Shown here: one piece after another, positions 19,715 to 28,716 of the stretch
Layout: each line of letters opens with the position of its first letter
How positions within the stretch are numbered: position 1 is the stretch's first letter
Source: Erythrobacter sp. ANT-B3C2
GTDB taxonomy: Bacteria > Pseudomonadota > Alphaproteobacteria > Sphingomonadales > Sphingomonadaceae
Reading direction: 5' to 3'
Assembly: GCA_001683845.1 (NCBI GenBank)
Contig: LXQI01000021.1
Coordinates: forward strand, 51,050 to 115,049
Length of the DNA stretch: 64,000 bases
Translations under genes and position numbers: made by a program
The notes under the pieces: model-generated
Seen by the model: only the letters and a program-made list of their open reading frames with translations
Databases searched by the model: none
What the model was told of the DNA's origin: nothing

Positions 19715-20905
19715 TCAGCCCAGCCGGTTGCGGAAGTCTTCGTAATCGAAGCGGCGGATGCATTCCAGCGAGTCCGTCTCCGAATCCCACAGCCAGATCG
19801 AGGGCAGCGGGACGCCGTTGAAAGTGCTGGTCTTGACCATCGAATAATGCGCCTGGTCGAGAAAGGCAAAGCGCTCGCCCGGCCGGCAGGGCACCGGCAG
19901 GCGGTAATCGCCGATCACGTCGCCCGCGAGGCAGGAGGGGCCACCGAGGCGCACCAGCGCGCCGCCGCTTTCAATTGACCCCCGTTCCTCCTCGTGCAGC
20001 ATGGCGGGGCGGTAGGGCGCCTCGATCACATCGGGCATGTGGCATGTGGCCGAAACATCGGTGATCGCCAGCGGCATGCCGTTCCAGTGGCTGTCGAGAA
20101 TGGTGCCGACCAGGATCCCGGCGTCGAGCGCCACCGCCTCGCCGGGCTCGAGGTACAGCTCGGCGCCGGTGTCGTCCTTCGCGTCGCGCAGGAATTCGAC
20201 CAGCTCCTCGCGCTGGTAATCGGCGCGGGTGATGTGGTGGCCACCGCCGAAATTGAGCCATTTGAAGCGGCCGAAATGAGGCTCCAACTGGTCGAACAAC
20301 TGGTCCCAGGTGCGTTGCAACGGGCCCAGATCCTGCTCGCAAAGGGTGTGGAAATGGATGCCGTCGACCAGCTCCAGATGCTCCTCGCGCAGCTGGTCGA
20401 TCGGGAAGCCGAGCCGCGAGTGGGGGGCGCAGGGGTCGTAGCGCGGCACCTCGCCTTCGGGGTGGAGCGGGTTGATCCTGAGGCCAATATCGAAGCTGCC
20501 GCCAGCGGCGCGGGCCTGCTCGATGATCAGGCGGGCGCGTTCGATCTGCGCGGGGGAATTGAAGATCAGATGGTCCGACAGGCGGCAGATCTCGGGCAGG
20601 TCGTCCGGCTTGTAGGCGGCGCAATAGGTGGCGATTTCGCCATCGTAGAACTCGCTCGCCAGCCGCGCTTCCCACAGGCCCGAGGTGCACACGCCGTCGA
20701 GATATTCGCCGATGATGGGCGCGGTGCTCCACATCGAGAAGGCCTTGAGCGCGGCGAGTACCTTGATCCCGGCCGCATCCCGGATGCCGGCGAGCACCTG
20801 CAGATTCGCGCGCAGCTTGGCCGCATCGACCACGAAGGCGGGCGAATCGACGCGATGGAGGTCGAAGCGGGCAAAGGCACCCGGGTCTCCGGCACGGGTT
20901 TCCAT
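19715..20905 (-). CDS. nspC: Carboxynorspermidine/carboxyspermidine decarboxylase
   Basis: 'SPAFVVDAAKLRANLQVLAGIRDAAGIKVLAALKAFSMW', 'LNFGGGHHITRADYQREELVEFLRD', 'YLEPGEAVALDAGILVGTILD'. Confidence 0.9.
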   Translation of the reverse strand: METRAGDPGAFARFDLHRVDSPAFVVDAAKLRANLQVLAGIRDAAGIKVLAALKAFSMWSTAPIIGEYLDGVCTSGLWEARLASEFYDGEIATYCAAYKPDDLPEICRLSDHLIFNSPAQIERARLIIEQARAAGGSFDIGLRINPLHPEGEVPRYDPCAPHSRLGFPIDQLREEHLELVDGIHFHTLCEQDLGPLQRTWDQLFDQLEPHFGRFKWLNFGGGHHITRADYQREELVEFLRDAKDDTGAELYLEPGEAVALDAGILVGTILDSHWNGMPLAITDVSATCHMPDVIEAPYRPAMLHEEERGSIESGGALVRLGGPSCLAGDVIGDYRLPVPCRPGERFAFLDQAHYSMVKTSTFNGVPLPSIWLWDSETDSLECIRRFDYEDFRNRLG

Positions 20906-21294
20906 CAGGCGGCACCCGTCTGCGTGGCGATCCACCAGGTGATGCCGCCGGGATCGCGGAAGCCGCCGCGCCGGTCTTCATCGTCCTTCTGCACCGGTTC
21001 CTGCACCGGCTCTGCGCCCCGTTCCAGCGCGCGGCGATAAACCGCGTCCACATCCTCGACGTAGAGGTGGAAATGGGGCTGGCCGGCGGGCCAGTGGGGC
21101 ATGGCCTGCCCCATCATCAGCACGGCCTCGCCGATGCGAATTTCGGCGTGCATGATGCGGCCGTCTTCCTCCCGCTGGACGCGCAGCCGGTGCCCGCCGA
21201 ACATCCGCTCGATAAAGGCGAGCGATGGCTCCGGATCGCTCAGCACAAGGTAGGGCGAGAGGGACGGATAGCCGGCCGGCTTGTACTCGGGCAT
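20905..21294 (-). CDS. VOC/glyoxalase superfamily protein
   Basis: 'YPSLSPYLVLSDPEPSLAFIERMFGGHRL', 'HFHLYVEDVDAVYRRALERGAEPV'. Confidence 0.85.
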   Translation of the reverse strand: MPEYKPAGYPSLSPYLVLSDPEPSLAFIERMFGGHRLRVQREEDGRIMHAEIRIGEAVLMMGQAMPHWPAGQPHFHLYVEDVDAVYRRALERGAEPVQEPVQKDDEDRRGGFRDPGGITWWIATQTGAA

Positions 21295-21305
21295 CGTGCG
21301 CTCCC

Positions 21306-22517
21306 CTAGAACCCGAGCGGCCCTTCAAGCTCTTCGACGCTCCACGGGAGGCCCTGGCTGTTCAGCATGTCCATGAACGGATCGGGATCGAACTGTTCCA
21401 TGTTGAACACGCCTTTTCCGGTCCACTCGCCGGTCAGCATCATTGCCGCGCCGATCATTGCGGGGACGCCGGTGGTGTAGCTGACCGCCTGGTTGCCGGT
21501 TTCGCCATAGGCCTCTTCGTGATCGCAGATGTTCTTGATGTAGAACGTCTTTTCGCCCGATCCATCCTTGGCCTCGCCCGTGGCGATGACGCCGATGTTG
21601 GTCTTGCCCTTGGTCAGCGAGCCGAGGCTGGAAGGCTCGGGCAGCACGGCCTTGAGGAATTGCAGCGGGACGATCGGGCGTCCTTCGTAGATCACCGGGT
21701 CGATCCGCGTCATGCCGACATTCTGCAGCACGGTCAGGTGCTTGATGTACTCATCGCCGAAGGTCATCCAGAAGCGGGCGCGTTCCAGCTCGGGCACGAA
21801 CTTCGCCAGGCTCTCCAGCTCCTCGTGGTACATCAGGTACATGTTCCGCTCGCCAACGGCCTCGAAATCGAAGTTCTGGCGCACGCTCATCGCCGGGGTC
21901 TCCACCCATTCGCCATTTTCCCAGTGGCGAGCGGGCGCGGTGACTTCGCGGATGTTGATCTCGGGGTTGAAATTGGTGGCGAAGGCCTGGCCGTGATCGC
22001 CGCCGTTGCAATCGAGGATGTCCAGCTGGCGCAGCGTCTCCAGCCGGTGCTTCTTCAGCCACATGGCGAACACGCTGGTGACGCCCGGATCGAAGCCGCT
22101 GCCCAGCAGCGCCATCAGCCCCGCCTCGCGGAAGCGATCGTGATAGGCCCATTGCCAATGATATTCGAACTTGGCCTGATCGCGCGGCTCGTAATTGGCG
22201 GTGTCGAGATAGTCGACGCCCGCTTCGAGGCAGGCGTCCATGATCGGCAGGTCCTGATATGGGAGCGCCAGATTGACCACCAGCTTGGGCTGCACGCGGC
22301 GGATGAGGTTGACCATCGCGGGCACCTCCTCGGCGTCGATCTCGTAAGTGGAGACCGTTTGGCCGGTGCGCTGCTGCACGCTGGCAGCGATGGCATCGCA
22401 TTTGGATTGCGTGCGGCTGGCGAGGTGGATGTTCGAGAAGATGGCGGGGTTCATCGCCATCTTGTGGACCGCGACCGAGCTGACGCCGCCCGCGCCGATC
22501 ACCAGGATTGTGGACAT
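21306..22517 (-). CDS. Saccharopine dehydrogenase family protein, probable carboxynorspermidine/carboxyspermidine dehydrogenase
   Basis: 'MSTILVIGAGGVSSVAVHKMAMNPAIFSNIHLASRTQSKCDAIA', position beside nspC. Confidence 0.88.
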   Translation of the reverse strand: MSTILVIGAGGVSSVAVHKMAMNPAIFSNIHLASRTQSKCDAIAASVQQRTGQTVSTYEIDAEEVPAMVNLIRRVQPKLVVNLALPYQDLPIMDACLEAGVDYLDTANYEPRDQAKFEYHWQWAYHDRFREAGLMALLGSGFDPGVTSVFAMWLKKHRLETLRQLDILDCNGGDHGQAFATNFNPEINIREVTAPARHWENGEWVETPAMSVRQNFDFEAVGERNMYLMYHEELESLAKFVPELERARFWMTFGDEYIKHLTVLQNVGMTRIDPVIYEGRPIVPLQFLKAVLPEPSSLGSLTKGKTNIGVIATGEAKDGSGEKTFYIKNICDHEEAYGETGNQAVSYTTGVPAMIGAAMMLTGEWTGKGVFNMEQFDPDPFMDMLNSQGLPWSVEELEGPLGF

Positions 22518-22647
22518 GGGGCTCCCCCGTTTTGAATAGCAAACGATCATGCGCTGGCGCATGGCCGGCCGGGTGGCCGGGAATGCGCCCGCTTTAGGCA
22601 AACGCCCAGGAACAACAAGATGACAACAACAAGATGACAGCCCCACG

Positions 22648-23631
22648 ATGACTCAGGGTGAAATGCGCGAACCCACCCGCGAAGGCGTGCTGCGCGCGGC
22701 GGAAAAGATCGCCGCGCTGCTGCCGCCCACGCCGGTGCTGCCGGTGGAGATCGGTGGGCAGATTGTATGGGCCAAGGCCGAGTGTTTGCAGCCCATCGGC
22801 GTGTTCAAGATCCGCGGGGCGTGGCACCGGCTGAGCGATCTGAGCGAGAAGGAGCGGGCGCGCGGGGTGATCGGCGTTTCCAGCGGCAACCATGCGCAAG
22901 GGGTGGCCTGGGCGGCGCGGCGGCTGGGGATCAAGGCCGCGATCGTGATGCCGCGCGATGCGCCGCGCGTAAAGCTCGAGCGGGTGCGCGCGATGGGCGC
23001 CGAGATCGTGCTGTACGAGCGGCCGGGCGAGGACCGCGATGCGATCGCCCGCGCGCTGGCGGAGGAGCGCGGCGCGACACTGGTGCACCCCTATGGCGAC
23101 CCCTGGGTGATCGAGGGACAGGGCAGCGCAGGAATCGAGCTGGCGGCGCAGTTGGAGGTGCTGGAGGGCTTGGGGGCCGGTGGCCCGCCGGAGCGGATCG
23201 TGACCTGCTGCGGCGGTGGCGGGCTGGCGGCCGGGCTGGCGCTCGCCTGCCCCGATGCCGAGCTGATCACGGTGGAGCCCGAGGGGTGGGACGACGTCGC
23301 CCGCAGCCTCGCCAGCGGCACGATCCAAAGCGTCGGCCCCAACCCTCCGCCGACCGCCTGCGATGCGCTGCAAACGCCTGCCACCTGGCCGATCAACTTC
23401 GCGGTGCTGAACGGGCGTGCGCGCGGCGTGGCGGTGAGCGAGGCCGAGGTGCGCGCGGCGCAGCGCTTCGCCTTTGCGCAGCTTCGGCTGGTGCTGGAGC
23501 CGGGCGGCGCGGCGGCTTTGGCGGCGCTGCTGTCGGGCAAGGTGGCGGCGGATGGCCGCACCGCGGTGCTGCTGACCGGCGGCAACACCGATGCGGAGAG
23601 CTATGCCGCGGTGCTGGCCGAGGCGGGTTGA
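22648..23631 (+). CDS. Threonine/serine dehydratase (PLP-dependent)
   Basis: 'KAECLQPIGVFKIRGAWHRL', 'GVSSGNHAQGVAWAARRLGIKAAIVMP', 'CCGGGGLAAGLALA'. Confidence 0.88.
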   Translation: MTQGEMREPTREGVLRAAEKIAALLPPTPVLPVEIGGQIVWAKAECLQPIGVFKIRGAWHRLSDLSEKERARGVIGVSSGNHAQGVAWAARRLGIKAAIVMPRDAPRVKLERVRAMGAEIVLYERPGEDRDAIARALAEERGATLVHPYGDPWVIEGQGSAGIELAAQLEVLEGLGAGGPPERIVTCCGGGGLAAGLALACPDAELITVEPEGWDDVARSLASGTIQSVGPNPPPTACDALQTPATWPINFAVLNGRARGVAVSEAEVRAAQRFAFAQLRLVLEPGGAAALAALLSGKVAADGRTAVLLTGGNTDAESYAAVLAEAG

Positions 23632-23680
23632 TCTTCGCGTTGGCCGGCGGCACTCTCGGCGGCCTGAGCAGGAGACAAGC

Positions 23681-24121
23681 ATGATCGCCGTCAATCTCGC
23701 GCTGCTGGCGCCCGCGGCCGCTCTGGCGGCATGGTCGCTGGTGGTGCTGGTATGGATGGCGGTGCGGCGGCTGCCCGCCTTCCGCTCGGCCGGGATCAAC
23801 CTCGAGAACGTGCCGGCCGGCGCGCGCGGGCAGGATCTGGAGAAGCTCTCGCCTGGAAAGGCGCACTGGATGGCGCACAATTACGTGCACCTCATGGAGC
23901 AGCCGACGCTGTTCTACCCGCTGGCGGTGGTTCTGGCGCTGGCCGGCGGCGGCACACTCGATGCGATCTTGGCCTGGACCTATGTGGTGCTGCGGGTGGG
24001 CCACTCGCTATGGCAGGGGCTGGTCAACACCGTGCCGGTGCGCGCGGCGCTGTTCGGTTTGGCGACACTGGTGCTGGTGGCGATGGCGGTTCGGGCGCTG
24101 GTGCTGACTCTCGGGGCCTGA
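23681..24121 (+). CDS. MAPEG family membrane protein
   Basis: 'AHNYVHLMEQPTLFYPLAVVLALAGG..VLRVGHSLWQGLVNTVPVRAALF'. Confidence 0.82.
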   Translation: MIAVNLALLAPAAALAAWSLVVLVWMAVRRLPAFRSAGINLENVPAGARGQDLEKLSPGKAHWMAHNYVHLMEQPTLFYPLAVVLALAGGGTLDAILAWTYVVLRVGHSLWQGLVNTVPVRAALFGLATLVLVAMAVRALVLTLGA

Positions 24122-24133
24122 GCGAGCGCGGCG

Positions 24134-25537
24134 CTATTCGGCCGTGCTGGGTTCGGGGAGGATGCCCTCCAGATCATTGATGATGTTCTGCGTCCAGCGC
24201 TGCACATTGTCTTCACGCACGGTGACGATCAGCTTTTCCCAGCGGGCGCGGCGTTCTTCCAGCGGCATGTCGAGCGCCTGGCGGATGTGGTGGGCCACAT
24301 CGTCCGGGCTGTGCGGATTGACCAGCAGCGCATCGGTCAGCTGCAGCGCGGCGCCTGCGAAGCGCGAGAGGATCAGCACGCCGGGATCTTCCGGGTCCTG
24401 CGCGGCGACATACTCCTTGGCCACCAGGTTCATCCCGTCGCGCAAAGGCGTGACGAGGCCGATCTTGGCGGCGCGGTAGAAGCCGAACAGCTCGGCGGTG
24501 TTGTAGCCCTTGTTGACGTAGCGGATGGGCACCAGATCGATATCGGAGCGCTCGCCGTTGATCTGCCCGGTCTTCTGTTCGAGCGCGGCGCGGATGGTCT
24601 GGTAGGAGCCGATATCCGCCCGGCTGGGCGGGGCGATCTGGATGAACACGAGGTCCTTCACCCGCTCGGGATAGGAATCGAAGAACCGTCCGATTCCGTC
24701 CAGCCGCTCGGGGAGGCCCTTGGAATAATCGAGCCGGTCCACGCCCAGCATCGCAGTGCGGTTGCGGGTGCTGCTGGCGAGGCGGCGGAAAGCCTGGCGG
24801 GCCTCCACGCTGTCTCCGTGCGACATGAAGTGATCGTAATCGATGCCGATGGGATAGGCGCGCGCCAGCGTGCGGCGCCCGTCCAGTTCGACCGTGCAGT
24901 TCTCCTCGTCGACCGTGGCGCCGAGTTCCTTGCGGCAATAATGCAGAAAGCTTTCGAGCCATTCCTCGGTCTGGAAGCCCAGTACGTCGTAATGCAGCAG
25001 CGCGCGCACCAGCCGCTCGTGAAACGGCAGCGAGACGAACAGCCGGGTCGGCGGCCAGGGGGTGTGGAGGAAGAAGCCCATGCGGTTCTTGAGGCCGCGC
25101 GAGCGCAGCCGTTCGCCCAGCGGCATGAGGTGGTAATCGTGCACCCAGATGGTGTCTTCGGGCTCGATCAGCGGCATCACGGATTCCGCGAAGCGCTCGT
25201 TCACCCGTTCGTAGCCCTTGCCGAATTCCTGTTCGTATTCGGTGAGGTCGATCCGGTAGTGAAACAGCGGCCACAGCGTCGAATTGGCATAGCCGTTGTA
25301 ATATTCGTCGACGTCCTGCTGTTCGAGATCGATCGTGGCGGTGGTGACGCCCTCGTGCCGGTCGACGTTGAGGCTGCCGGTGAAGCGGGCGGTTTCCTGC
25401 CCGGACCAGCCGAACCAGATGCCGCCATTGGCCTTCAGCGCGGCATTGAGCGCGCCGGCCAGCCCGCCTTGTGCGCCGGCGGCGCCGCGCGCCTTGGGGA
25501 CGGCTACGCGGTTCGAGATGACGATCAGACGGCTCAC
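24134..25537 (-). CDS. otsA: Alpha,alpha-trehalose-phosphate synthase
   Basis: 'SRLIVISNRVAVP', 'WVHDYHLMPLGERLRSRG', 'LRDGMNLVAKEYVAAQDPEDPGVLILSRFAGAA'; GTG start. Confidence 0.95.
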   Translation of the reverse strand: MSRLIVISNRVAVPKARGAAGAQGGLAGALNAALKANGGIWFGWSGQETARFTGSLNVDRHEGVTTATIDLEQQDVDEYYNGYANSTLWPLFHYRIDLTEYEQEFGKGYERVNERFAESVMPLIEPEDTIWVHDYHLMPLGERLRSRGLKNRMGFFLHTPWPPTRLFVSLPFHERLVRALLHYDVLGFQTEEWLESFLHYCRKELGATVDEENCTVELDGRRTLARAYPIGIDYDHFMSHGDSVEARQAFRRLASSTRNRTAMLGVDRLDYSKGLPERLDGIGRFFDSYPERVKDLVFIQIAPPSRADIGSYQTIRAALEQKTGQINGERSDIDLVPIRYVNKGYNTAELFGFYRAAKIGLVTPLRDGMNLVAKEYVAAQDPEDPGVLILSRFAGAALQLTDALLVNPHSPDDVAHHIRQALDMPLEERRARWEKLIVTVREDNVQRWTQNIINDLEGILPEPSTAE

Positions 25538-27360
25538 CGAACGGTGCTCCAGCTTTTGGACAGCAGGCTTGCACAATTGATCACTCCCACCAGCGAGTAG
25601 GTTTGCGGGAAGTTCCCCCAAAGCTCGCCGGTGGCGATGTCGATATCTTCCGAGAGCAGGCCCGAACGGGTGCGATGGCCGAGCATGGTGCCGAACAGCG
25701 CGCGCGCCTCCTCGTTGCGGCCCATCCGCGCGAGCGCGTCGATTAGCCAGAAGGTGCAAAAGTTGAAGGCGGTTTCGGGCAGGCCGAAATCGTCTTCCGC
25801 AGCGTAGCGCAGCATGTGCTCGCCGCGGCGCAGCGCCTGCTGCACCGCCTCGAAGGTGGCGACGAAGCGCGGATCGTCGGCCTCGCAGAAGCGCAGTTCG
25901 AGCAGCTGGAGCAGGCTGGCATCGAGATAATCGGTTTCGAAGCTGGCCTTGAAGCGGGTGATCGTCCCGCCATCGTCGCCCTCCTCCGCCACCAGCGCCT
26001 CGTGCTCGATGCGGGTACGGATGCGCGCCGCGCGGTCGCGCCAGAAGGCGGCGCGATCGGGCTTGCCCAGATGCTCGGCCACGTTCGCCAGGCGGTCGCA
26101 GGCCGCCCAGCTCATCACTGCCGAATAGGTGTGCACCTCGGCGCGGGTGCGGAACTCCCACAGGCCGGCATCGGGCTGGTCGTGCATTTTCCAGGCCATC
26201 TCGCCCACCTGTTCGAGGCTGGCGAGATCGCCCTCGTCGGCCATGCGCAGCAGTCGCTTGTCGAAGAAGCCCTGCGCGGTGGGCAGCACGATCTGGCCGT
26301 AGCAATCGTGCTGCACTTGGCGGTAGGCGGCATTGCCCACGCGCACCGGGCCCATACCGCGATAGCCGGGGAGATGCGGCGCGGTGCCCTCTTCCAGTTC
26401 GGCCACGCCCATCACCGAATAGAGCGGCTGGATCTGCCCGCCGCGCGCATCGTCGACGATGTTGCGCAAGTACGCGAGATACTTCTCCAGCACGTCGAGC
26501 GCGCCCAGCCGGTTGAGCGCCTGCACCGTATAGTAGGAATCGCGGATCCAGCAGTAGCGATAGTCCCAGTTGCGCATCGAATGGGGCGCTTCGGGGATCG
26601 AGGTGGTCAGCGCGGCGACGATCGCGCCGGTCTCCTCGTGCTGGCACAGCTTGAGCGTGATGGCGCAGCGGATCACCTCCTCCTGCCATTCGAACGGGGT
26701 GGCCAGGCTGCGCACCCACAGCCGCCAGTATTTGCGGGTCTGCGCCTCCATCCGCCGCACTTCGGAGCGCAGATTGCCGGTGAACGGCTCGTCCGGGCCG
26801 AGGAAGAAGTGCTGGTCGCTCTCCACCCGGTAGGTGCGCCGTTCGAGGATGTAGCCGATGGGCGCATCGGTGGAGAGGCGCAGCGCCTGTTCGCCCAGCA
26901 GGTAGCGGATGTGGTTGGTGCCGCGGGTGGTTTCGGCCATGCGCTCGCCGTAATGCACCATCGGCGAGAGCGTTACGGTCAGCCGGGGGACGCCGGCCAC
27001 CGGGCGAACGATGCGGGCAAAGGCGACCGGGCGGTACATCCGCCCCGCCCCCTCGTAGCGCGGACAGAAATCGGTGATCTCCACCGCGCTGCCATCCCCC
27101 GCCTCCAGCCGCGTGACGAGAATCGGCGTGTTGTGCTCGTAATGCTGGCTGGAGCGGACCTGGCCCTCCAGCTCGAAGCGCCACAGACCTTCGTCCGCCC
27201 GATCATGGTTCAGCAGCGCGCAGAAGGTCGGGTCGCCATCGACTCGCGGCACGCAGCCCCACACCAGCGCCGCGCGCTCGTCGACCAGGCCGGACACCTG
27301 ACAGTTGCCGATTGGCCACAGATCGAGGCTGGCGGGCTGAACGGGACTGGCGGGTTGCAC
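25534..27360 (-). CDS. Glycoside hydrolase family 15 protein (glucoamylase/trehalase-like)
   Basis: 'ALVWGCVPRVDGDPTFCALLN', 'NWDYRYCWIRDSYYTVQALNRLG', 'FNFCTFWLIDALARMGRNEEARALF'. Confidence 0.92.
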   Translation of the reverse strand: MQPASPVQPASLDLWPIGNCQVSGLVDERAALVWGCVPRVDGDPTFCALLNHDRADEGLWRFELEGQVRSSQHYEHNTPILVTRLEAGDGSAVEITDFCPRYEGAGRMYRPVAFARIVRPVAGVPRLTVTLSPMVHYGERMAETTRGTNHIRYLLGEQALRLSTDAPIGYILERRTYRVESDQHFFLGPDEPFTGNLRSEVRRMEAQTRKYWRLWVRSLATPFEWQEEVIRCAITLKLCQHEETGAIVAALTTSIPEAPHSMRNWDYRYCWIRDSYYTVQALNRLGALDVLEKYLAYLRNIVDDARGGQIQPLYSVMGVAELEEGTAPHLPGYRGMGPVRVGNAAYRQVQHDCYGQIVLPTAQGFFDKRLLRMADEGDLASLEQVGEMAWKMHDQPDAGLWEFRTRAEVHTYSAVMSWAACDRLANVAEHLGKPDRAAFWRDRAARIRTRIEHEALVAEEGDDGGTITRFKASFETDYLDASLLQLLELRFCEADDPRFVATFEAVQQALRRGEHMLRYAAEDDFGLPETAFNFCTFWLIDALARMGRNEEARALFGTMLGHRTRSGLLSEDIDIATGELWGNFPQTYSLVGVINCASLLSKSWSTVR

Positions 27361-27425
27361 GGGGCTGGCGGGCTATCCGTGCGCCGCTGGAGCGGCGTCC
27401 ACGGGCCCCTGCCCCTCAGAATCGC

Positions 27426-28172
27426 TCAAAGCGCGAGCCAGTCGTGGACGGCGGCGGGGCCCGCCAGCTGGTAGCTTGCGGCGGTGGGGCTGCGCTCGCC
27501 CACCAATATGCCGAAACCGCCCATTGCGGCGGTGGCGGCGAAGCCATCCTCGTCGGTGATGTCGTCGCCCACGAACACCGGGCGCGAGCCGGCGAAGGGT
27601 GGCAGTTCCATGAAGGCGCGCACAGCGCCCGCCTTGCTGGCGCCGGGGCGGACCAGCTCGATGACAGACTTGCCGCGCTTGACCTCCAGCCCATGGGTGC
27701 GCGCCAGCTGCTCGGCAAAGGTGAGGCCGTGCGGCTCCAGCTCAGGCGCGGCGCGGAAGTGCAGCGCGGCGCCGTGCTGCTTTTCCTCCAGCGCGAAGCC
27801 GCGCTCGGCGGCAAAGGCCCGCAGCGCCCCGGCCGCGTCCTCCGGCAGCGCCTCTGCCAGTTCGCCGATTGGCGTACCGTCGGCCAGTTCGCGGGCGATG
27901 CCGTGCGATCCGGCGCGGGCGACGCGCAAGGGTCCCAGGTGCCGCTCGATATCAGGGATGGCTCGGCCGCTGACCAGCGCCAGCCGCCCTTCCATCCGCG
28001 TGGCGAGCGCGAACAGCGCATCGCCCAGTCGTTCGGGCACGGCAATGCCATCGGGCGTGGCGGCGATCTCCACCAGCGTGCCGTCGAAGTCGAGGAACAG
28101 CGAAAGCGGCCCGGCGGCGCACAATTCCTGCAAGGTTGGGGGCGATGCGAGAGAGTGGGTTTTGGCCATCAC
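27426..28172 (-). CDS. otsB: Trehalose-phosphatase
   Basis: 'LSLFLDFDGTLVEIAATPD', 'ALVSGRAIPDIERHLG', 'VFVGDDITDEDGFAAT'. Confidence 0.93.
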   Translation of the reverse strand: MMAKTHSLASPPTLQELCAAGPLSLFLDFDGTLVEIAATPDGIAVPERLGDALFALATRMEGRLALVSGRAIPDIERHLGPLRVARAGSHGIARELADGTPIGELAEALPEDAAGALRAFAAERGFALEEKQHGAALHFRAAPELEPHGLTFAEQLARTHGLEVKRGKSVIELVRPGASKAGAVRAFMELPPFAGSRPVFVGDDITDEDGFAATAAMGGFGILVGERSPTAASYQLAGPAAVHDWLAL

Positions 28173-28293
28173 GGCGGGATAGCCCGCGCACCACCCCCGT
28201 CAATCGCCAAGGGTGAAGCAAGCGCCGCATGCCGCGGCAGGCACGGGAAGCGGGCTCGCCCTTCGGGAAGGCGAACGCCTTGATCCTCAACCG

Positions 28294-28326
28294 AAAAGGC
28301 CGCCGGCATTGCTACCGACGGCCTTG
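28294..28326 (-). terminator. Intrinsic terminator for the 28351-28569 gene
   Basis: On minus strand AAGGCCGTCGGTAGCAATGCCGGCGGCCTTTT: arms AAGGCCG/CGGCCTT followed by T-run. Confidence 0.65.
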
Positions 28327-28350
28327 CCGAAATCTGTGATCAGGACCGCC

Positions 28351-28569
28351 TTACGGGCTGGTCGGCAGATCCTCGTCATTGTCTTCGCTGATCTGCCAGA
28401 TGATCAGGCCGAGGACGATGGCGCCCAGCAGGCCGAGGAAGATGGTGCCGCCGAACAGGCCTTCGGACTGATCGACCGGAGTGGCGGTGCGGGCAACCGG
28501 AGCGGCCTGCGCGACGGTGCCACTGGCAACCAGGGCTGCTGCGGCAGCGCCGACGATGAACTTACGCAT
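28351..28569 (-). CDS. Small exported/membrane hypothetical protein
   Basis: 72 aa with signal peptide, Gly-rich TM helix, acidic tail 'ISEDNDEDLPTSP'; terminator downstream. Confidence 0.7.
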   Translation of the reverse strand: MRKFIVGAAAAALVASGTVAQAAPVARTATPVDQSEGLFGGTIFLGLLGAIVLGLIIWQISEDNDEDLPTSP

Positions 28570-28716
28570 TTGCTTCTCCAGCGGTTGTTACGCCGTTGCC
28601 ACTACCCAATTGCAACGGTGCCACGCAAGAGCCTTTCGCATCTGCTCAAGGATAGTACCTAGTTTTTACCCACATATCCTCCGTTTCGTTGCATCGCTGC
28701 AACGCCCGCCGCCGGA

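Noticed and set aside
22648-23631. Possibility that this dehydratase is the source of the 51901-52008 fragment
   Set aside because: Its N-terminus (MTQGEMREPTREGVLRAAEKIAALLPPTPVLPV) does not match VTPDLITIDDVRAAAAAFDRR; the fragment comes from a different dehydratase.
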